This document shows positions 8,654-17,490 of a stretch of 64,000 bases of DNA, piece after piece. Both the position numbers and the translations under genes were made by a program. The stretch's first letter is position 1, and each line of letters starts with the position of its first letter. The notes under the pieces are model-generated. The model saw nothing but the letters and a program-made list of their open reading frames with translations, had not been told where the DNA came from and ran no database searches. Origin of the DNA: Arthrobacter sp. Y81 (GTDB lineage Bacteria > Actinomycetota > Actinomycetes > Actinomycetales > Micrococcaceae); NCBI RefSeq assembly GCF_002929335.1, contig NZ_PJIL01000003.1:1-64000 (forward strand). The letters run 5' to 3'.

Positions 8654-9305
8654 CGCCCGGCCTCGTCAAGGCCGCAGCCCTGACCCGCTGACTCCTCGCC
8701 GTCGAACCGGAAAGCCCCGGACAGCCGGGCTGGTCCTCGCCGCGGGCGGGTCCCGCCGTCTGGGGCGCCCCAAGCAACTCCTCCCCTACGGAGATGGAGT
8801 GCTGCTCGACGCCGTCCTGGCCACCGCACGGGTCTGCGGCTTCGCCCAACTGGTGTTGGCGGTGGGCGGATCGAGCGAAGAGGTACTGAAAAGTGTGAAC
8901 ACCGCCGGCTGCGATGTCGCCGTCAACCCGGACTTCGCCACCGGTTGCGGATCGTCGATAGCCGCCGCCCTGCCGGTGCTTCATTCCGACACAGACGTGG
9001 TGGTCCTGTTGCTCGGGGACCAGCCAGGGGTCACGGCCGAGAACGTGCATCGGCTGCTGGCGGGACGCGGCCAGGCCGGAATCGCCGTCTGCCGTTACGA
9101 CGACGGCGTCGGCCATCCGTTTGCGTTCGCCCGGTCCGCCCTGCCCTCGCTCGCCGGACTCCACGGCGACAAGGCGGTGTGGAAGTTGCTCGAGGAGCGC
9201 GCGTCAGAGGTGACTGAGGTGCCCGTGCCCGGCGCCACTCCCCTGGACATCGACACCGATGACGACTATGAACGAGTGCTCGACACGCTTCGCGGCGCAC
9301 CATGA
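8637..9305 (+). CDS. MocA-like molybdenum cofactor nucleotidyltransferase
   Basis: Predicted 222 residues from ATG 8637, overlapping the XdhC-YHS stop by 17 bases. After about 25 charged residues the NTP_transf_3 signature appears: AGLVLAAGGSRRLGRPKQLL (nucleotide-binding loop), then VVLLLGDQPGVT. This matches MocA/MobA-type enzymes that add CMP or GMP to molybdopterin. Form I CODH uses the cytosine dinucleotide, so a CTP-dependent MocA role fits the context (inference). The C-terminus DIDTDDDYERVL is typical of MocA. ATGA overlap with coxD. Confidence 0.9.
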   Translation: MTPPADARPRQGRSPDPLTPRRRTGKPRTAGLVLAAGGSRRLGRPKQLLPYGDGVLLDAVLATARVCGFAQLVLAVGGSSEEVLKSVNTAGCDVAVNPDFATGCGSSIAAALPVLHSDTDVVVLLLGDQPGVTAENVHRLLAGRGQAGIAVCRYDDGVGHPFAFARSALPSLAGLHGDKAVWKLLEERASEVTEVPVPGATPLDIDTDDDYERVLDTLRGAP

Positions 9306-10225
9306 GCAACGCTGCGCGCAGCGGCGCGGAACAAGATGTGCAGCAGCTGGTTCCGGACGTTCCCTCGCTAATGGCTGCACTGGACGACGGCGACTATCTC
9401 GCCGACATTGGACTGGCGACGGCGCTGTTCCTGGCTGTGCGTCTGCCCCAACCCATCCTGCTGGAGGGCGAAGCGGGCGTAGGCAAGACTGAGGCTGCGA
9501 AGGCGCTGGCCCGTGTGCTCAACACTCCCCTGTTCCGGCTGCAGTGCTACGAGGGGATTGACGCAGGTGAAGCGCTCTATGAATGGAACCACCAGCGCCA
9601 GCTGCTCGGTATCCGGCTGGCAGAGGTCCGCGATGCAGCCCTGAACGAGTCGGACCTTTTCGGGCCGCAGTACCTGCTGCGCCGGCCGCTGCTCCAGGCG
9701 ATCGAGCATCCGGGACCGCGCCCGGCCGTCCTGCTGCTGGACGAGATCGACAGGGCGGACGCCGAATTCGAGGCGTTCACCTTCGAATTGCTGGCAGAGG
9801 CCGCAGTGACCATCCCGGAACTGGGCACCATCCGGGCCGCGCATCCGCCCGTTGTGGTGCTGACGTCTAACCGGACGAGGGACTTGCACGACGCGCTCAC
9901 GCGCCGCTGCCTGTACCACTGGATCGACTACCCCGCGCCCGCGCGGATTGCCGAGATCGTGCGGCGCCGTGTTCCAGGAAGCGCCGGGCCCCTGGCGCAG
10001 GAGGCAGCGTCCGCCATCACGAAAATGCGGACACTGGACCTGGCCAAGCCGCCCGGGATCGCCGAAGCCATCGACTGGGTATCCGCTTTGTCCGTGCTCG
10101 GCATCACGCACATCGATGCGCCCACCGTCGAGAAGACCTGGGGCTCGATCGTCAAGAACCGGGACGACCTGGAGCTCGTGGGAGCTCGTGGCGCGGCCTG
10201 GTTGGTCGGGGACGGCAGTGGCTGA
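9302..10225 (+). CDS. coxD: MoxR-family AAA+ ATPase CoxD
   Basis: Predicted 307 residues. Walker A is GEAGVGKT (residues 56-63), Walker B is LLLDEIDRAD, and the sensor region is VVLTSNRTRDLHDALTRRCL. MoxR ATPases act as chaperones together with VWA-domain partners, here the adjacent coxE. In Oligotropha, CoxD is required for sulfuration of the Mo site during building of the CuSMoO2 cluster. Overlap of start and stop with both neighbours (ATGA upstream; the coxE GTG lies within its last codons) indicates translational coupling. Confidence 0.93.
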   Translation: MSNAARSGAEQDVQQLVPDVPSLMAALDDGDYLADIGLATALFLAVRLPQPILLEGEAGVGKTEAAKALARVLNTPLFRLQCYEGIDAGEALYEWNHQRQLLGIRLAEVRDAALNESDLFGPQYLLRRPLLQAIEHPGPRPAVLLLDEIDRADAEFEAFTFELLAEAAVTIPELGTIRAAHPPVVVLTSNRTRDLHDALTRRCLYHWIDYPAPARIAEIVRRRVPGSAGPLAQEAASAITKMRTLDLAKPPGIAEAIDWVSALSVLGITHIDAPTVEKTWGSIVKNRDDLELVGARGAAWLVGDGSG

Positions 10226-11465
10226 TTTCAGATCCGCTATCAGCCCGCCCGGTGTGGACGCCGCCTCCCTATCCGCCGGACTTGTCACGGCGCTTCGACG
10301 TGCCGGCCTTTCGACTTCCCCGGACCGCGCCGTTCGGCTGGCTGAAGCCCTCCGCCTGGTCCCACCCGTCGCCCGCGAACCGCTTTACTGGACGTGCCGC
10401 GTGGTCCTGGTGTCCTCCCGGGAGCAGGTGCCGATTTTCGACGCCGTCTTTGCAGCCGTGTTTGATGGCCGGCTTGCCCCTGGAGACCGCAGAGGCTCCA
10501 CCAACGCGCCGCCGGCTATCGGCTCCGGGACCCGCCTCCGCCCGTCCCCGCCGTCAGGGCTCACGAGCGCGCCGATCGCTCTCCACAAGACTCCGCTGCC
10601 TGCGCTGCTTCCCGGCAGGGAACTCTCCGGAGAGGGGGTCGGTCCTGAGCGCGACGCCATCCTGGCCATGGCGTCGGCGGAGGAACGGCTGCACGAAACG
10701 TCCTTTGCCGATCTCTCCGCCGAGGAGTTGGTCCAGGTGCGCCGTCTCGTTCGCGAGATAGTCTTCTCCACGCCGGCGCGCCTGAGCCGCAGGACCCGCA
10801 AGTCTTCGCACAGCAGTTCACGGCTGGACATCCGGAGCACCGTCCGTGCCGCCCAGCGCAGCGGCTCTGATGCAACGAGACTCTATTACGCCCACCGCCG
10901 GCCCCGTCCCCGGCAACTGGTCCTGCTGTGCGATGTATCGGCGTCCATGGAGCCATACACGAGGGTGTTCCTGTCATTACTGCAGGGCGCCGTGGCCGGT
11001 GCACGGGCGGAGGCGTTCGTGTTTTCTACCCGCCTCACGCGGCTGACGCGGCAGCTGGCAGTCCGGAACGCCGATCAGGCGCTGGCCCGGGCCGCCGCGA
11101 ATGCGCCGGACTGGGCGGGAGGGACACGAATCGCGGAAAGCCTGCGGAGGTTCGTTGACGCGCACGGCCGCCGCGGCTTGGCCAGGGGTGCGGTGGTGGT
11201 TGTGTTCTCCGACGGTTGGGCCCAGGATGATCCGGACCTCGTGGCCACGCAAATGGAACGCCTGAAGCGGCTCGCCTTCCGGATTGTCTGGGTTAATCCG
11301 AGGAAGGCTGACGTGAACTACCGGCCGCTGGTGGGTGGCATGGCGGCGGCGCTCCCGTACTGTGACGCCTTTGTCAGCGGCCACAGCTACGCGGCCCTCG
11401 CGGAGGTGGCAGCCGCAGTGCGGGACGGACGCAGGACAACACAAGAGAGGCAAGGTAACAGCTAA
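10218..11465 (+). CDS. coxE: VWA-domain protein CoxE
   Basis: Predicted 415 residues from GTG 10218, which overlaps the coxD stop by 8 bases; the open frame extends further upstream but only as an overlap with coxD. The C-terminal half is a VWA domain with the MIDAS motif DVSASM (in LVLLCDVSASMEPYTRVFL), followed by GGTRIAESLRRF and VVVFSDGWAQDDP. Just before the domain comes the family stretch RRTRKSSHSSSRLDIRSTVR. CoxE proteins pair with the MoxR ATPase CoxD in the assembly of CO dehydrogenase. It ends in a TAATG overlap with coxG. Confidence 0.92.
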   Translation: MADFRSAISPPGVDAASLSAGLVTALRRAGLSTSPDRAVRLAEALRLVPPVAREPLYWTCRVVLVSSREQVPIFDAVFAAVFDGRLAPGDRRGSTNAPPAIGSGTRLRPSPPSGLTSAPIALHKTPLPALLPGRELSGEGVGPERDAILAMASAEERLHETSFADLSAEELVQVRRLVREIVFSTPARLSRRTRKSSHSSSRLDIRSTVRAAQRSGSDATRLYYAHRRPRPRQLVLLCDVSASMEPYTRVFLSLLQGAVAGARAEAFVFSTRLTRLTRQLAVRNADQALARAAANAPDWAGGTRIAESLRRFVDAHGRRGLARGAVVVVFSDGWAQDDPDLVATQMERLKRLAFRIVWVNPRKADVNYRPLVGGMAAALPYCDAFVSGHSYAALAEVAAAVRDGRRTTQERQGNS

Positions 11466-12199
11466 TGCAGATAGACAGCGCTTTCTCCGTAGTCGCTCCG
11501 ATCGACAAGGTCTGGGACACGCTCATGGACTTGCAGGGCGTGGCTGGATGCGTTCCGGGGGCCCAGATCCTGAACAAGCTTTCCGACGACGCCTACCAGA
11601 TTGGGATGAAGGTGAAGTTGGGACCGGTTTCCATGCAGTACAAGGGGCAGATGACCGTTCTTGAACGGAATGCAGACGAACACCGCGCGGTGTTCCAGGG
11701 CCGGGCGCAGGAAACCCGCGGCCAGGGTACGGCCGAAGCCACCGTGACCTTGCGCCTGGCTGAGGCGCAAGGTTCTACGCGGGGTACGGTCAGTGCCGAT
11801 CTGGCCCTGTCCGGAAAGGCCGCCGCAATGGGGAAGAGCGTCATCGGCGGCGTCACCGAGCAGATGATGGCGCTGTTCGCCGCCAACCTGCAGACGCTGC
11901 TGGCGGAACCTGCTGGGGAAGCACCCGGCGAGGCCGGGCAGGAAGCACCGCCGGAACCTGTTCCCGCAGTATCCGGGTTACCCGGGTCATCTGTTCCCGC
12001 AGTATCCGCACCGCTATCGCCGTCTGCCCCGTCGTCAGCTTCCTTGCCCGACAACAGCCTGAACGCACTTTCTCTGGCTAAGGGAGTGCTCACCGATCAG
12101 CTCAGCAACCCCGGAAAACTCATTGGGCTGCTTGCAGCCGTGGCGTTTTGTGCCTATCGGCTGGGCCGCCGCGCCGGGCTGCGCTCGGGCCGGTCCTGA
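11465..12199 (+). CDS. coxG: CoxG, SRPBCC-fold CODH accessory protein with C-terminal anchor
   Basis: Predicted 244 residues. Residues 1-150 form the CoxG/SRPBCC domain (FSVVAPIDKVWDTLMDLQGV, VPGAQILNKL, MQYKGQMTVLERN). A low-complexity Pro/Ser/Ala linker follows, containing an 11-residue in-frame duplication (VPAVSGLPGSS then VPAVSAP). The C-terminal end (KLIGLLAAVAFCAYRLGRRAG) is a single hydrophobic segment followed by arginines, suggesting a membrane anchor. In Oligotropha, CoxG helps recruit CODH to the cytoplasmic membrane. Start overlaps the coxE stop (TAATG). Confidence 0.92.
   Translation: MQIDSAFSVVAPIDKVWDTLMDLQGVAGCVPGAQILNKLSDDAYQIGMKVKLGPVSMQYKGQMTVLERNADEHRAVFQGRAQETRGQGTAEATVTLRLAEAQGSTRGTVSADLALSGKAAAMGKSVIGGVTEQMMALFAANLQTLLAEPAGEAPGEAGQEAPPEPVPAVSGLPGSSVPAVSAPLSPSAPSSASLPDNSLNALSLAKGVLTDQLSNPGKLIGLLAAVAFCAYRLGRRAGLRSGRS
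11958..12008 (+). repeat. 18-base direct repeat in the coxG linker
   Basis: CTGTTCCCGCAGTATCCG occurs at 11958-11975 and again at 11991-12008, an offset of 33 bases (11 codons), so the duplication is in frame and lengthens the flexible linker before the membrane segment. Confidence 0.85.
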
Positions 12200-12223
12200 G
12201 CCGGGGTTGGAGGACAGCGGAAG

Positions 12224-13423
12224 ATGCGTGACGTTCTCGCCGCCATGATGCCGGGCTGGCTACAGGGTGGCACCGCCGGTTTGGCTACCGTCGTGCGGAC
12301 TTTCCGGTCCGCCCCGAGGCCCCCTGGCGCTTCCATGCTGGTCACGGCCAGCGGCGAAGTCTTCGGCTCGGTTTCGGGCGGCTGTGTCGAGGGTGCTGTA
12401 TACGAGCTTGCCATACAGGCAAAGGCGGATCACCGGCCGGTCCTTGTGAGCTACGGCGTCAGCGACGACGACGCCTTCTCCGTTGGATTGATCTGCGGCG
12501 GCACTATTGAGGTGTTTGTGGAGCCAATTTCGCAGCAAACCTTCTCGGAGCTGGACGGCGTGCGTGAGGACATCGAGGCATCCCGGCCGGTGGGAGTTGC
12601 CACCGTGATAGAGCACCCGGATCCCGGCTGGCTGGGTCGCCACCTCGTGGTCCGGCCCGACGGATTCGCAGGCGGGCTGGGCTCGGACCGGTCCGATCAC
12701 GCCGTCGGGGACGACACCCGGGGCCTGCTTGCAGCCGGCCGGAACTCCGTCCTGACTTACGGCCCGGACGGCGAGCGCCTCGATACCGGCATGTCCGTGT
12801 TCTTCGCCAGCTATGCGCCGCGCCCGCGGATGCTGGTCTTCGGGGCCATCGACTTCGCCGCGGCACTGGCACGGTTGGGTACCTTCCTGGGCTATCAAGT
12901 CACCGTGTGTGACGCCCGGGCGGTATTTGCCACCCAGGCGAGGTTCCCCGACGCGGAGGTGATCCGTGCGTGGCCGCACCATTATCTCTCCGAGCAGCTC
13001 GCACGGGGGCTCGTCGACCAGCGGACCGTGATTTGTGTCCTGACCCACGACCCCAAGTTCGATGTCCCCGTGCTTGAGGCGGCCCTTCGAGGCCGTCCGG
13101 TCGCCTATATCGGTGCGATGGGCTCCCGGCGCACGCACAACGATCGGTTGGAAAGGCTTCGCGCTGCGGGTGTGAGCGACGAGCAACTGCTGCAACTGCA
13201 CAGCCCCGTCGGCCTGGACCTGGGGGCACGCACTCCCGAAGAGACGGCGGTATCGATCGGGGCCGAGATCATCGCCCTGCAATGGGGCGGCAGTGGTGAG
13301 CCGCTAGGGTCCCGCGCGGAGCGGATCCATCACGACGAGACGCCCGAGCGGGCCCCTGACACGGCGGCCGCCGCGCCGCCTACGGATCCACAACTCAGTC
13401 AGTCTGAGGCGACTGGCGGTTGA
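12224..13423 (+). CDS. coxI: XdhC/CoxI family molybdenum hydroxylase maturation protein
   Basis: Predicted 399 residues, longer than typical XdhC (about 250-350) because of an internal insert (about 110-185) and an acidic/Pro-Ala tail. N-terminal XdhC domain: GSVSGGCVEGAVYELA and LICGGTIEVFVEP. C-terminal Rossmann-type domain: RMLVFGAIDFAAALARLG, then VAYIGAMGSRRTHNDRLERL and GLDLGARTPEETAVSI. This is the second XdhC-type protein of the cluster and the last gene of the operon, 24 bases after coxG with a GGAGGACAG ribosome site. A role in supplying sulfurated cofactor is inferred from the family. Confidence 0.9.
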   Translation: MRDVLAAMMPGWLQGGTAGLATVVRTFRSAPRPPGASMLVTASGEVFGSVSGGCVEGAVYELAIQAKADHRPVLVSYGVSDDDAFSVGLICGGTIEVFVEPISQQTFSELDGVREDIEASRPVGVATVIEHPDPGWLGRHLVVRPDGFAGGLGSDRSDHAVGDDTRGLLAAGRNSVLTYGPDGERLDTGMSVFFASYAPRPRMLVFGAIDFAAALARLGTFLGYQVTVCDARAVFATQARFPDAEVIRAWPHHYLSEQLARGLVDQRTVICVLTHDPKFDVPVLEAALRGRPVAYIGAMGSRRTHNDRLERLRAAGVSDEQLLQLHSPVGLDLGARTPEETAVSIGAEIIALQWGGSGEPLGSRAERIHHDETPERAPDTAAAAPPTDPQLSQSEATGG

Positions 13424-13567
13424 TTGAAGACGAAGTCCTTGGCTGTTGCAACACGGCGTCATTGTCCGCTCACCGGCGGCATGATCGCCGTCGGGCACCA
13501 CGCCGGCCGGCCACGCTGAGGGGCCGCCCTCCGTGCAGAAATCAACGCAGGGCCATAAGCTCAGGGC

Positions 13568-14188
13568 ATGGCGAGATATTTTGACGTGCACCCCGATGAT
13601 CCCCAGCCCCGCGCGGTGGGCCAGATAGTGGACCTGGTGCGGTCAGGTGGGCTGATCGCCTACCCCACCGACTCCTGCTACGCCCTCGGCGCGCAGCTGG
13701 GCAACCGTGAGGCGCTTGACCGCATCCGCGCCATCCGGCAGCTGGACAGCAAACACCACTTCACCCTGGTCTGCAAGGATTTTGCCCAGCTGGGCCAGTT
13801 CGTGCAGATCGACAACGACGTGTTCCGGAGCATCAAGGCGGTGACACCGGGCAGCTACACGTTCATCCTTCCTGCCACGAAGGAGGTGCCCAAGCGCCTG
13901 CTGCACCCGAAGAAGAAGACCGTGGGCGTGCGCATCCCGGACAACGCCGTGGTCCAGGCACTGCTCGCCGAACTGGGCGAGCCGCTGCTCTCCAGCACAC
14001 TGCTGCTGCCCGATGAGGAAGATCCGCTGACCCAGGGCTGGGAAATCAAGGAACGGCTGGACCACGTGGTGGACGCCGTGGTTGATTCCGGTGACTGCGG
14101 GGCGGAGCCGACAACGGTCATCGACTTCTCAGGAGGTTCGGCGGAAGTGGTGCGGCGCGGCATGGGCGATCCGTCCCGGTTCGAGTAG
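13568..14188 (+). CDS. YrdC/Sua5/YciO-type L-threonylcarbamoyladenylate synthase-like protein
   Basis: Predicted 206 residues. The YrdC fold signatures are present: GGLIAYPTDSCYALGAQLGN, KHHFTLVCKDF, TPGSYTFILPATKEVP and a KKKTVGVRIPD strand. The KRLLHPKKKT stretch and the 206-residue length resemble the YciO branch more than Sua5 (which has an extra C-terminal domain). TsaC enzymes make threonylcarbamoyl-AMP for the t6A37 tRNA modification; whether a YciO-type protein is the cell's main enzyme is uncertain. It lies between the cox operon and the convergent LigD gene and has no operon partner. Confidence 0.9.
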   Translation: MARYFDVHPDDPQPRAVGQIVDLVRSGGLIAYPTDSCYALGAQLGNREALDRIRAIRQLDSKHHFTLVCKDFAQLGQFVQIDNDVFRSIKAVTPGSYTFILPATKEVPKRLLHPKKKTVGVRIPDNAVVQALLAELGEPLLSSTLLLPDEEDPLTQGWEIKERLDHVVDAVVDSGDCGAEPTTVIDFSGGSAEVVRRGMGDPSRFE

Positions 14189-14204
14189 TCGCCGTTTGGT
14201 GCCA

Positions 14205-14222
14205 GGCGTCCGGACGGGCGCC
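14205..14222. terminator. Hairpin between convergent yrdC-like and ligD-like genes
   Basis: GGCGTCC (14205-14211) pairs with GGGCGCC (14216-14222) with one G-U pair and a 4-base loop, in the 58 bases separating two convergent genes. It is a modest hairpin without a T-run. Confidence 0.35.
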
Positions 14223-14246
14223 GGCTCCCGTCAGTCCCTGGTTGCG

Positions 14247-15269
14247 TCAGTCCGTCTTGCGGGCGCGGCTGGGCTGCACGCGCGGCGGTTCACCAGGCAT
14301 CTTCGGGTAGTCGGGCGGGAACGGCAGTTCCCCGAGCCCTGAGCCGACGTCGCGTTCCCACCACTCGAGCAGGACGTCGATGTTTCCCGGGTTGGCGTTC
14401 ATGTCCGCCCAGGGGTCCCCGACGGTCTTCAGCCGTTCCGGGACGGTGAGGATGGTGAAGTTCTTCGGATCGGCGTTGCCCAGTTCATCCCAGGTGATGG
14501 GGCAGGAGACGGGGGCGTGCGCCAGGGCGCGGGGGCTGTAGGCGCCGGCAATGGTGCGGTCGCGGTTGGCCTGGTTGAAATCCACAAACACCCGTTCGCC
14601 GCGTTCTTCCTTCCACCACGCCGTGGTGACCTTGTCCGGCATCCGCCGCTCCAATTCACGGGCGGCTGCTATGACGGCGTGGCGCACGTCCAAGAATTCG
14701 TGCGTCGGCTCCACCGGCGCGTAAACGTGCAGTCCGCGGTTACCCGAGGTCTTGATGAACGTGGTGAGGCCGGCTTCTGCGAGCACGTCCTTCAGCTCCA
14801 GGGCTGCGGGGATCGCGTCGTCGAAGTCCGTTCCCGGCTGGGGGTCCAGGTCGATCCGCAGCTGGTCGGGGTTATCCGTGTTTCCGGCCCGCGATGGCCA
14901 GGGGTGGAACACCACGGTGTTCATCTGGGCGGCCCAGACGGCAGCGGCCGGTTCGTCCAGGACCAGCATGGGATGCGAGCGCGCACTCGGAAAGGTCACC
15001 TTCACCGTCCGAATAAAGTCGGGTGTGCCCTTCGGCGGATTTTTGGAGAAGAACTGCTCACCGTCCACGTTGTCCGAGAACCGCTGCAGCGCCAGCGGCC
15101 GGTCACCGTTCGCCGCAATGAACGCCTCCCCCACCTCCGCCAGGTAGCGCGCCAGGTCCAGCTTGGTCAGGCCGAGATCCGGCCAGAGGACACGGCTCGG
15201 ACTCGAAATGCGCATGTCGCGGGGGCCGTTCGGCCCGTCAACGGTGAGGGTGGTCGCTTCGCTCGCCAT
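14247..15269 (-). CDS. Stand-alone LigD-type polymerase/primase domain protein
   Basis: Predicted 340 residues, matching the polymerase domain of LigD without ligase or nuclease domains. Seen: PLALQRFSDNVDGEQFFSKN, the catalytic metal-binding DLDPQ (LRIDLDPQPGTDFDDA), KTSGNRGLHVYAP with the conserved His, and VFVDFNQANRDRTIAGAYS. Such archaeo-eukaryotic-primase-type polymerases insert ribonucleotides at double-strand breaks during non-homologous end joining with Ku and LigD. No Ku or ligase gene lies in this window, so a repair role is inferred from the family. The gene is monocistronic, divergent from the amylosucrase gene. Confidence 0.93.
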   Translation of the reverse strand: MASEATTLTVDGPNGPRDMRISSPSRVLWPDLGLTKLDLARYLAEVGEAFIAANGDRPLALQRFSDNVDGEQFFSKNPPKGTPDFIRTVKVTFPSARSHPMLVLDEPAAAVWAAQMNTVVFHPWPSRAGNTDNPDQLRIDLDPQPGTDFDDAIPAALELKDVLAEAGLTTFIKTSGNRGLHVYAPVEPTHEFLDVRHAVIAAARELERRMPDKVTTAWWKEERGERVFVDFNQANRDRTIAGAYSPRALAHAPVSCPITWDELGNADPKNFTILTVPERLKTVGDPWADMNANPGNIDVLLEWWERDVGSGLGELPFPPDYPKMPGEPPRVQPSRARKTD

Positions 15270-15428
15270 GGGGACAACCTACCCCGCCCGGCGCGCGGCG
15301 TCAGCAGTTGGCGCCCGAAACGAAGAAACAAGTTCCCGTTCACTGGGCACGTCCCGGCCCGTCTGTAAGGATGTGAACGGACCGGACGCCGCACGGCTCC
15401 CGGCAAAACGTCGAAGGAGACCCGTTCC

Positions 15429-17342
15429 ATGGTTGAAGCCGCTGGTGTGGACCAGGCATCGAGGCAGCACGCGCTGAGTGCCTTGGGTGCCCACTCGGAT
15501 CTCATGCCCCGGGGGCGGGACACCGACGATTTCCTACAGCGCTTCGCCCATCATTTCCCCGACATGCACCGGCTCTTCCAGTCCCTTTACGGCTCGCGCC
15601 CGGACTTCCAGGACCAGCTGACTGCGCTTGTCCTCCAGGCTGCCCGCTCGTGGAACGAACGCCCGGCGGATCTGAAGGCACTGGACGCGGAACGGGAGAA
15701 CAACACCGGCTGGTTCCAGTCAAACAGCATGCTGGGCGGCGTCTGCTACGTGGACCGGTATGCGGAGGATCTTCAAGGAGTCCGTTCCCGGATCCCCTAT
15801 TTCAAAGAGCTCGGCCTCACGTATTTGCACCTCATGCCCCTGTTCCTGGCACCCGAACCGCATTCCGACGGCGGCTATGCGGTCTCCAGCTACCGTGACG
15901 TGAACCCGAAACTCGGCACCATGGAACAGCTGCGCGAGCTGGCTGCCGAGTTGCGGGACAACGGCATCAGCCTGGTGGTGGACTTCATTTTCAACCACAC
16001 CTCGGATGAGCATGACTGGGCCAGGCGTGCTGCCGAAGGCGACCCCGAGTTCAGTGATTACTACTGGATCTACCCGGACCGGACCATGCCGGACGCCTTC
16101 GAACAACACGTGCGGGAGATCTTCCCGGACGACCACCCCGGTTCGTTCGTGCAACTCCCTGACGGACGGTGGGTCTGGGCCACGTTCCACTCCTTCCAGT
16201 GGGACCTGGACTACTCCAACCCGGACGTTTTCCGGGCCATGGCCGGAGAGATGCTCTTCCTGGCCAACCAGGGGGTGGAGATCCTTCGGATGGACGCCGT
16301 GGCCTTCATCTGGAAGCAGCTCGGAACGCCGTGTGAGAACCTCCCGAAGGCCCACACCCTGCTGCAGGCCTTTAACGCCGTCTGCCGGCTCGCCGCGCCA
16401 TCGCTGCTCTTCAAGTCCGAGGCGATCGTCCACCCGGACGACGTTGCCCTGTACATCGATCCGGCAGAGTGCCAGCTTTCATACAACCCGCTGCAGATGG
16501 CACTAATCTGGGAGGCGATGGCCACCCGCGACGTGTCCCTGCTGTCCCAAGCACTGGAGCGTCGGCACAACCTTCCGGCAGGCACGGCCTGGGTGAACTA
16601 CGTGCGGAGCCATGACGACATTGGCTGGACGTTTGCTGACGAGGACGCCGCGGAACTGGGCATCAACGGCTTCGAGCACCGCCGCTTCCTCAATTCCTTC
16701 TACGTAAACCGTTTCCCGGGCAGCTTCGCCCGCGGCGTTCCGTTCCAGGACAACCCGCGGACGGGTGACTGCCGGATTTCAGGCACGACGGCGTCGCTCT
16801 GCGGACTGGAGGACGGAACTGCAGAGTCAGTCCGCAGGATCCTGCTTGCCCACTCCGTGACCTTCAGCACCGGCGGGCTCCCGCTGCTCTACCTGGGCGA
16901 CGAAGTGGCGCAGCTCAACGATTACGGGTACGCCCTCGAGGAAGGCCACGGCGCGGACAGCCGATGGGTGCACCGGCCGCACTACCCCGAACACCGGTAC
17001 GCGAACCGTCACGATCAGTCGACTCCAGAAGGCGCGGTCTTCGAAGGGCTGCGATTCATGATCGCCGCACGGTCCCGAACCCCCGAATTCGCCGGGACCC
17101 GGCTGGTCCATTTCGACACGAAGAACCAGGCCGTGTTGGGGTACCAGCGGCCCGGAAGCAACACGCTTATTCTCGCCCTCGCCAATTTCAGCGATGAGGG
17201 CCAAACGGTCACCGCCCAGACTCTCTCGGGATTCTCTGCCGAGGCGGTGGACGTCCTGACCGGCAAGCCGGTGCGCATCGGCAAAGGTTTTGCGCTCAAG
17301 CCGCAGGAGTTCGTCTGGCTGCGGGTCAGGGGTGCTGTCTAG
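15429..17342 (+). CDS. Amylosucrase (GH13 subfamily 4)
   Basis: Predicted 637 residues, close to Neisseria amylosucrase. It has an all-alpha N-terminal region with [15 protein letters not shown], then the GH13 barrel: [15 protein letters not shown], nucleophile Asp289 in [15 protein letters not shown], acid/base Glu331 in [13 protein letters not shown], and transition-state Asp396 in VRSHDDIGW. These correspond to D286, E328 and D393 of the Neisseria enzyme (+3 offset). It would transfer glucose from sucrose to an alpha-1,4-glucan with release of fructose. No signal peptide, so likely cytoplasmic. AAGGAGA precedes the ATG. Confidence 0.93.
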   Translation: MVEAAGVDQASRQHALSALGAHSDLMPRGRDTDDFLQRFAHHFPDMHRLFQSLYGSRPDFQDQLTALVLQAARSWNERPADLKALDAERENNTGWFQSNSMLGGVCYVDRYAEDLQGVRSRIPYFKELGLTYLHLMPLFLAPEPHSDGGYAVSSYRDVNPKLGTMEQLRELAAELRDNGISLVVDFIFNHTSDEHDWARRAAEGDPEFSDYYWIYPDRTMPDAFEQHVREIFPDDHPGSFVQLPDGRWVWATFHSFQWDLDYSNPDVFRAMAGEMLFLANQGVEILRMDAVAFIWKQLGTPCENLPKAHTLLQAFNAVCRLAAPSLLFKSEAIVHPDDVALYIDPAECQLSYNPLQMALIWEAMATRDVSLLSQALERRHNLPAGTAWVNYVRSHDDIGWTFADEDAAELGINGFEHRRFLNSFYVNRFPGSFARGVPFQDNPRTGDCRISGTTASLCGLEDGTAESVRRILLAHSVTFSTGGLPLLYLGDEVAQLNDYGYALEEGHGADSRWVHRPHYPEHRYANRHDQSTPEGAVFEGLRFMIAARSRTPEFAGTRLVHFDTKNQAVLGYQRPGSNTLILALANFSDEGQTVTAQTLSGFSAEAVDVLTGKPVRIGKGFALKPQEFVWLRVRGAV

Positions 17343-17357
17343 GCCCGCTGTCTAGGC
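17334..17357. repeat. 13-base tandem duplication across the amylosucrase stop
   Basis: GCTGTCTAGGCCC at 17334-17346 is repeated as GCTGTCTAGGC from 17347. The first copy contains the amylosucrase TAG stop; the second contains the stop of a short minus-strand coding remnant. Confidence 0.8.
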
Positions 17358-17441
17358 GTTGGCGGCGCGCCGCATCTTCCTGGCCTTGCCAAACAGGAAT
17401 GCGGCCGCGAGCGCCATGCTCCGGCAACCACCACGGAACAT
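17352..17441 (-). pseudogene. Possible 3' remnant of a small membrane protein gene
   Basis: On the minus strand a frame ending at 17352 reads SMALAAAFLFGKARKMRRAA before its stop, a hydrophobic stretch followed by basic residues as at the end of many small membrane proteins. No plausible full gene can be assembled upstream. It is short and may be chance. Confidence 0.25.
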
Positions 17442-17490
17442 ACGGCCGTCTGTGTGCCGGCTGTGCGTGGAGATCCGGCATCATTGACTC

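Noticed and set aside
9948..10217. A 90-codon N-terminal extension of coxE.
   Set aside because: It lies wholly inside coxD in another frame; GTG 10218 overlaps the coxD stop in the way usual for this operon.
13424..13567. A terminator or promoter in the region after coxI.
   Set aside because: I saw no stem with more than weak pairing and no matched -35/-10 pair.
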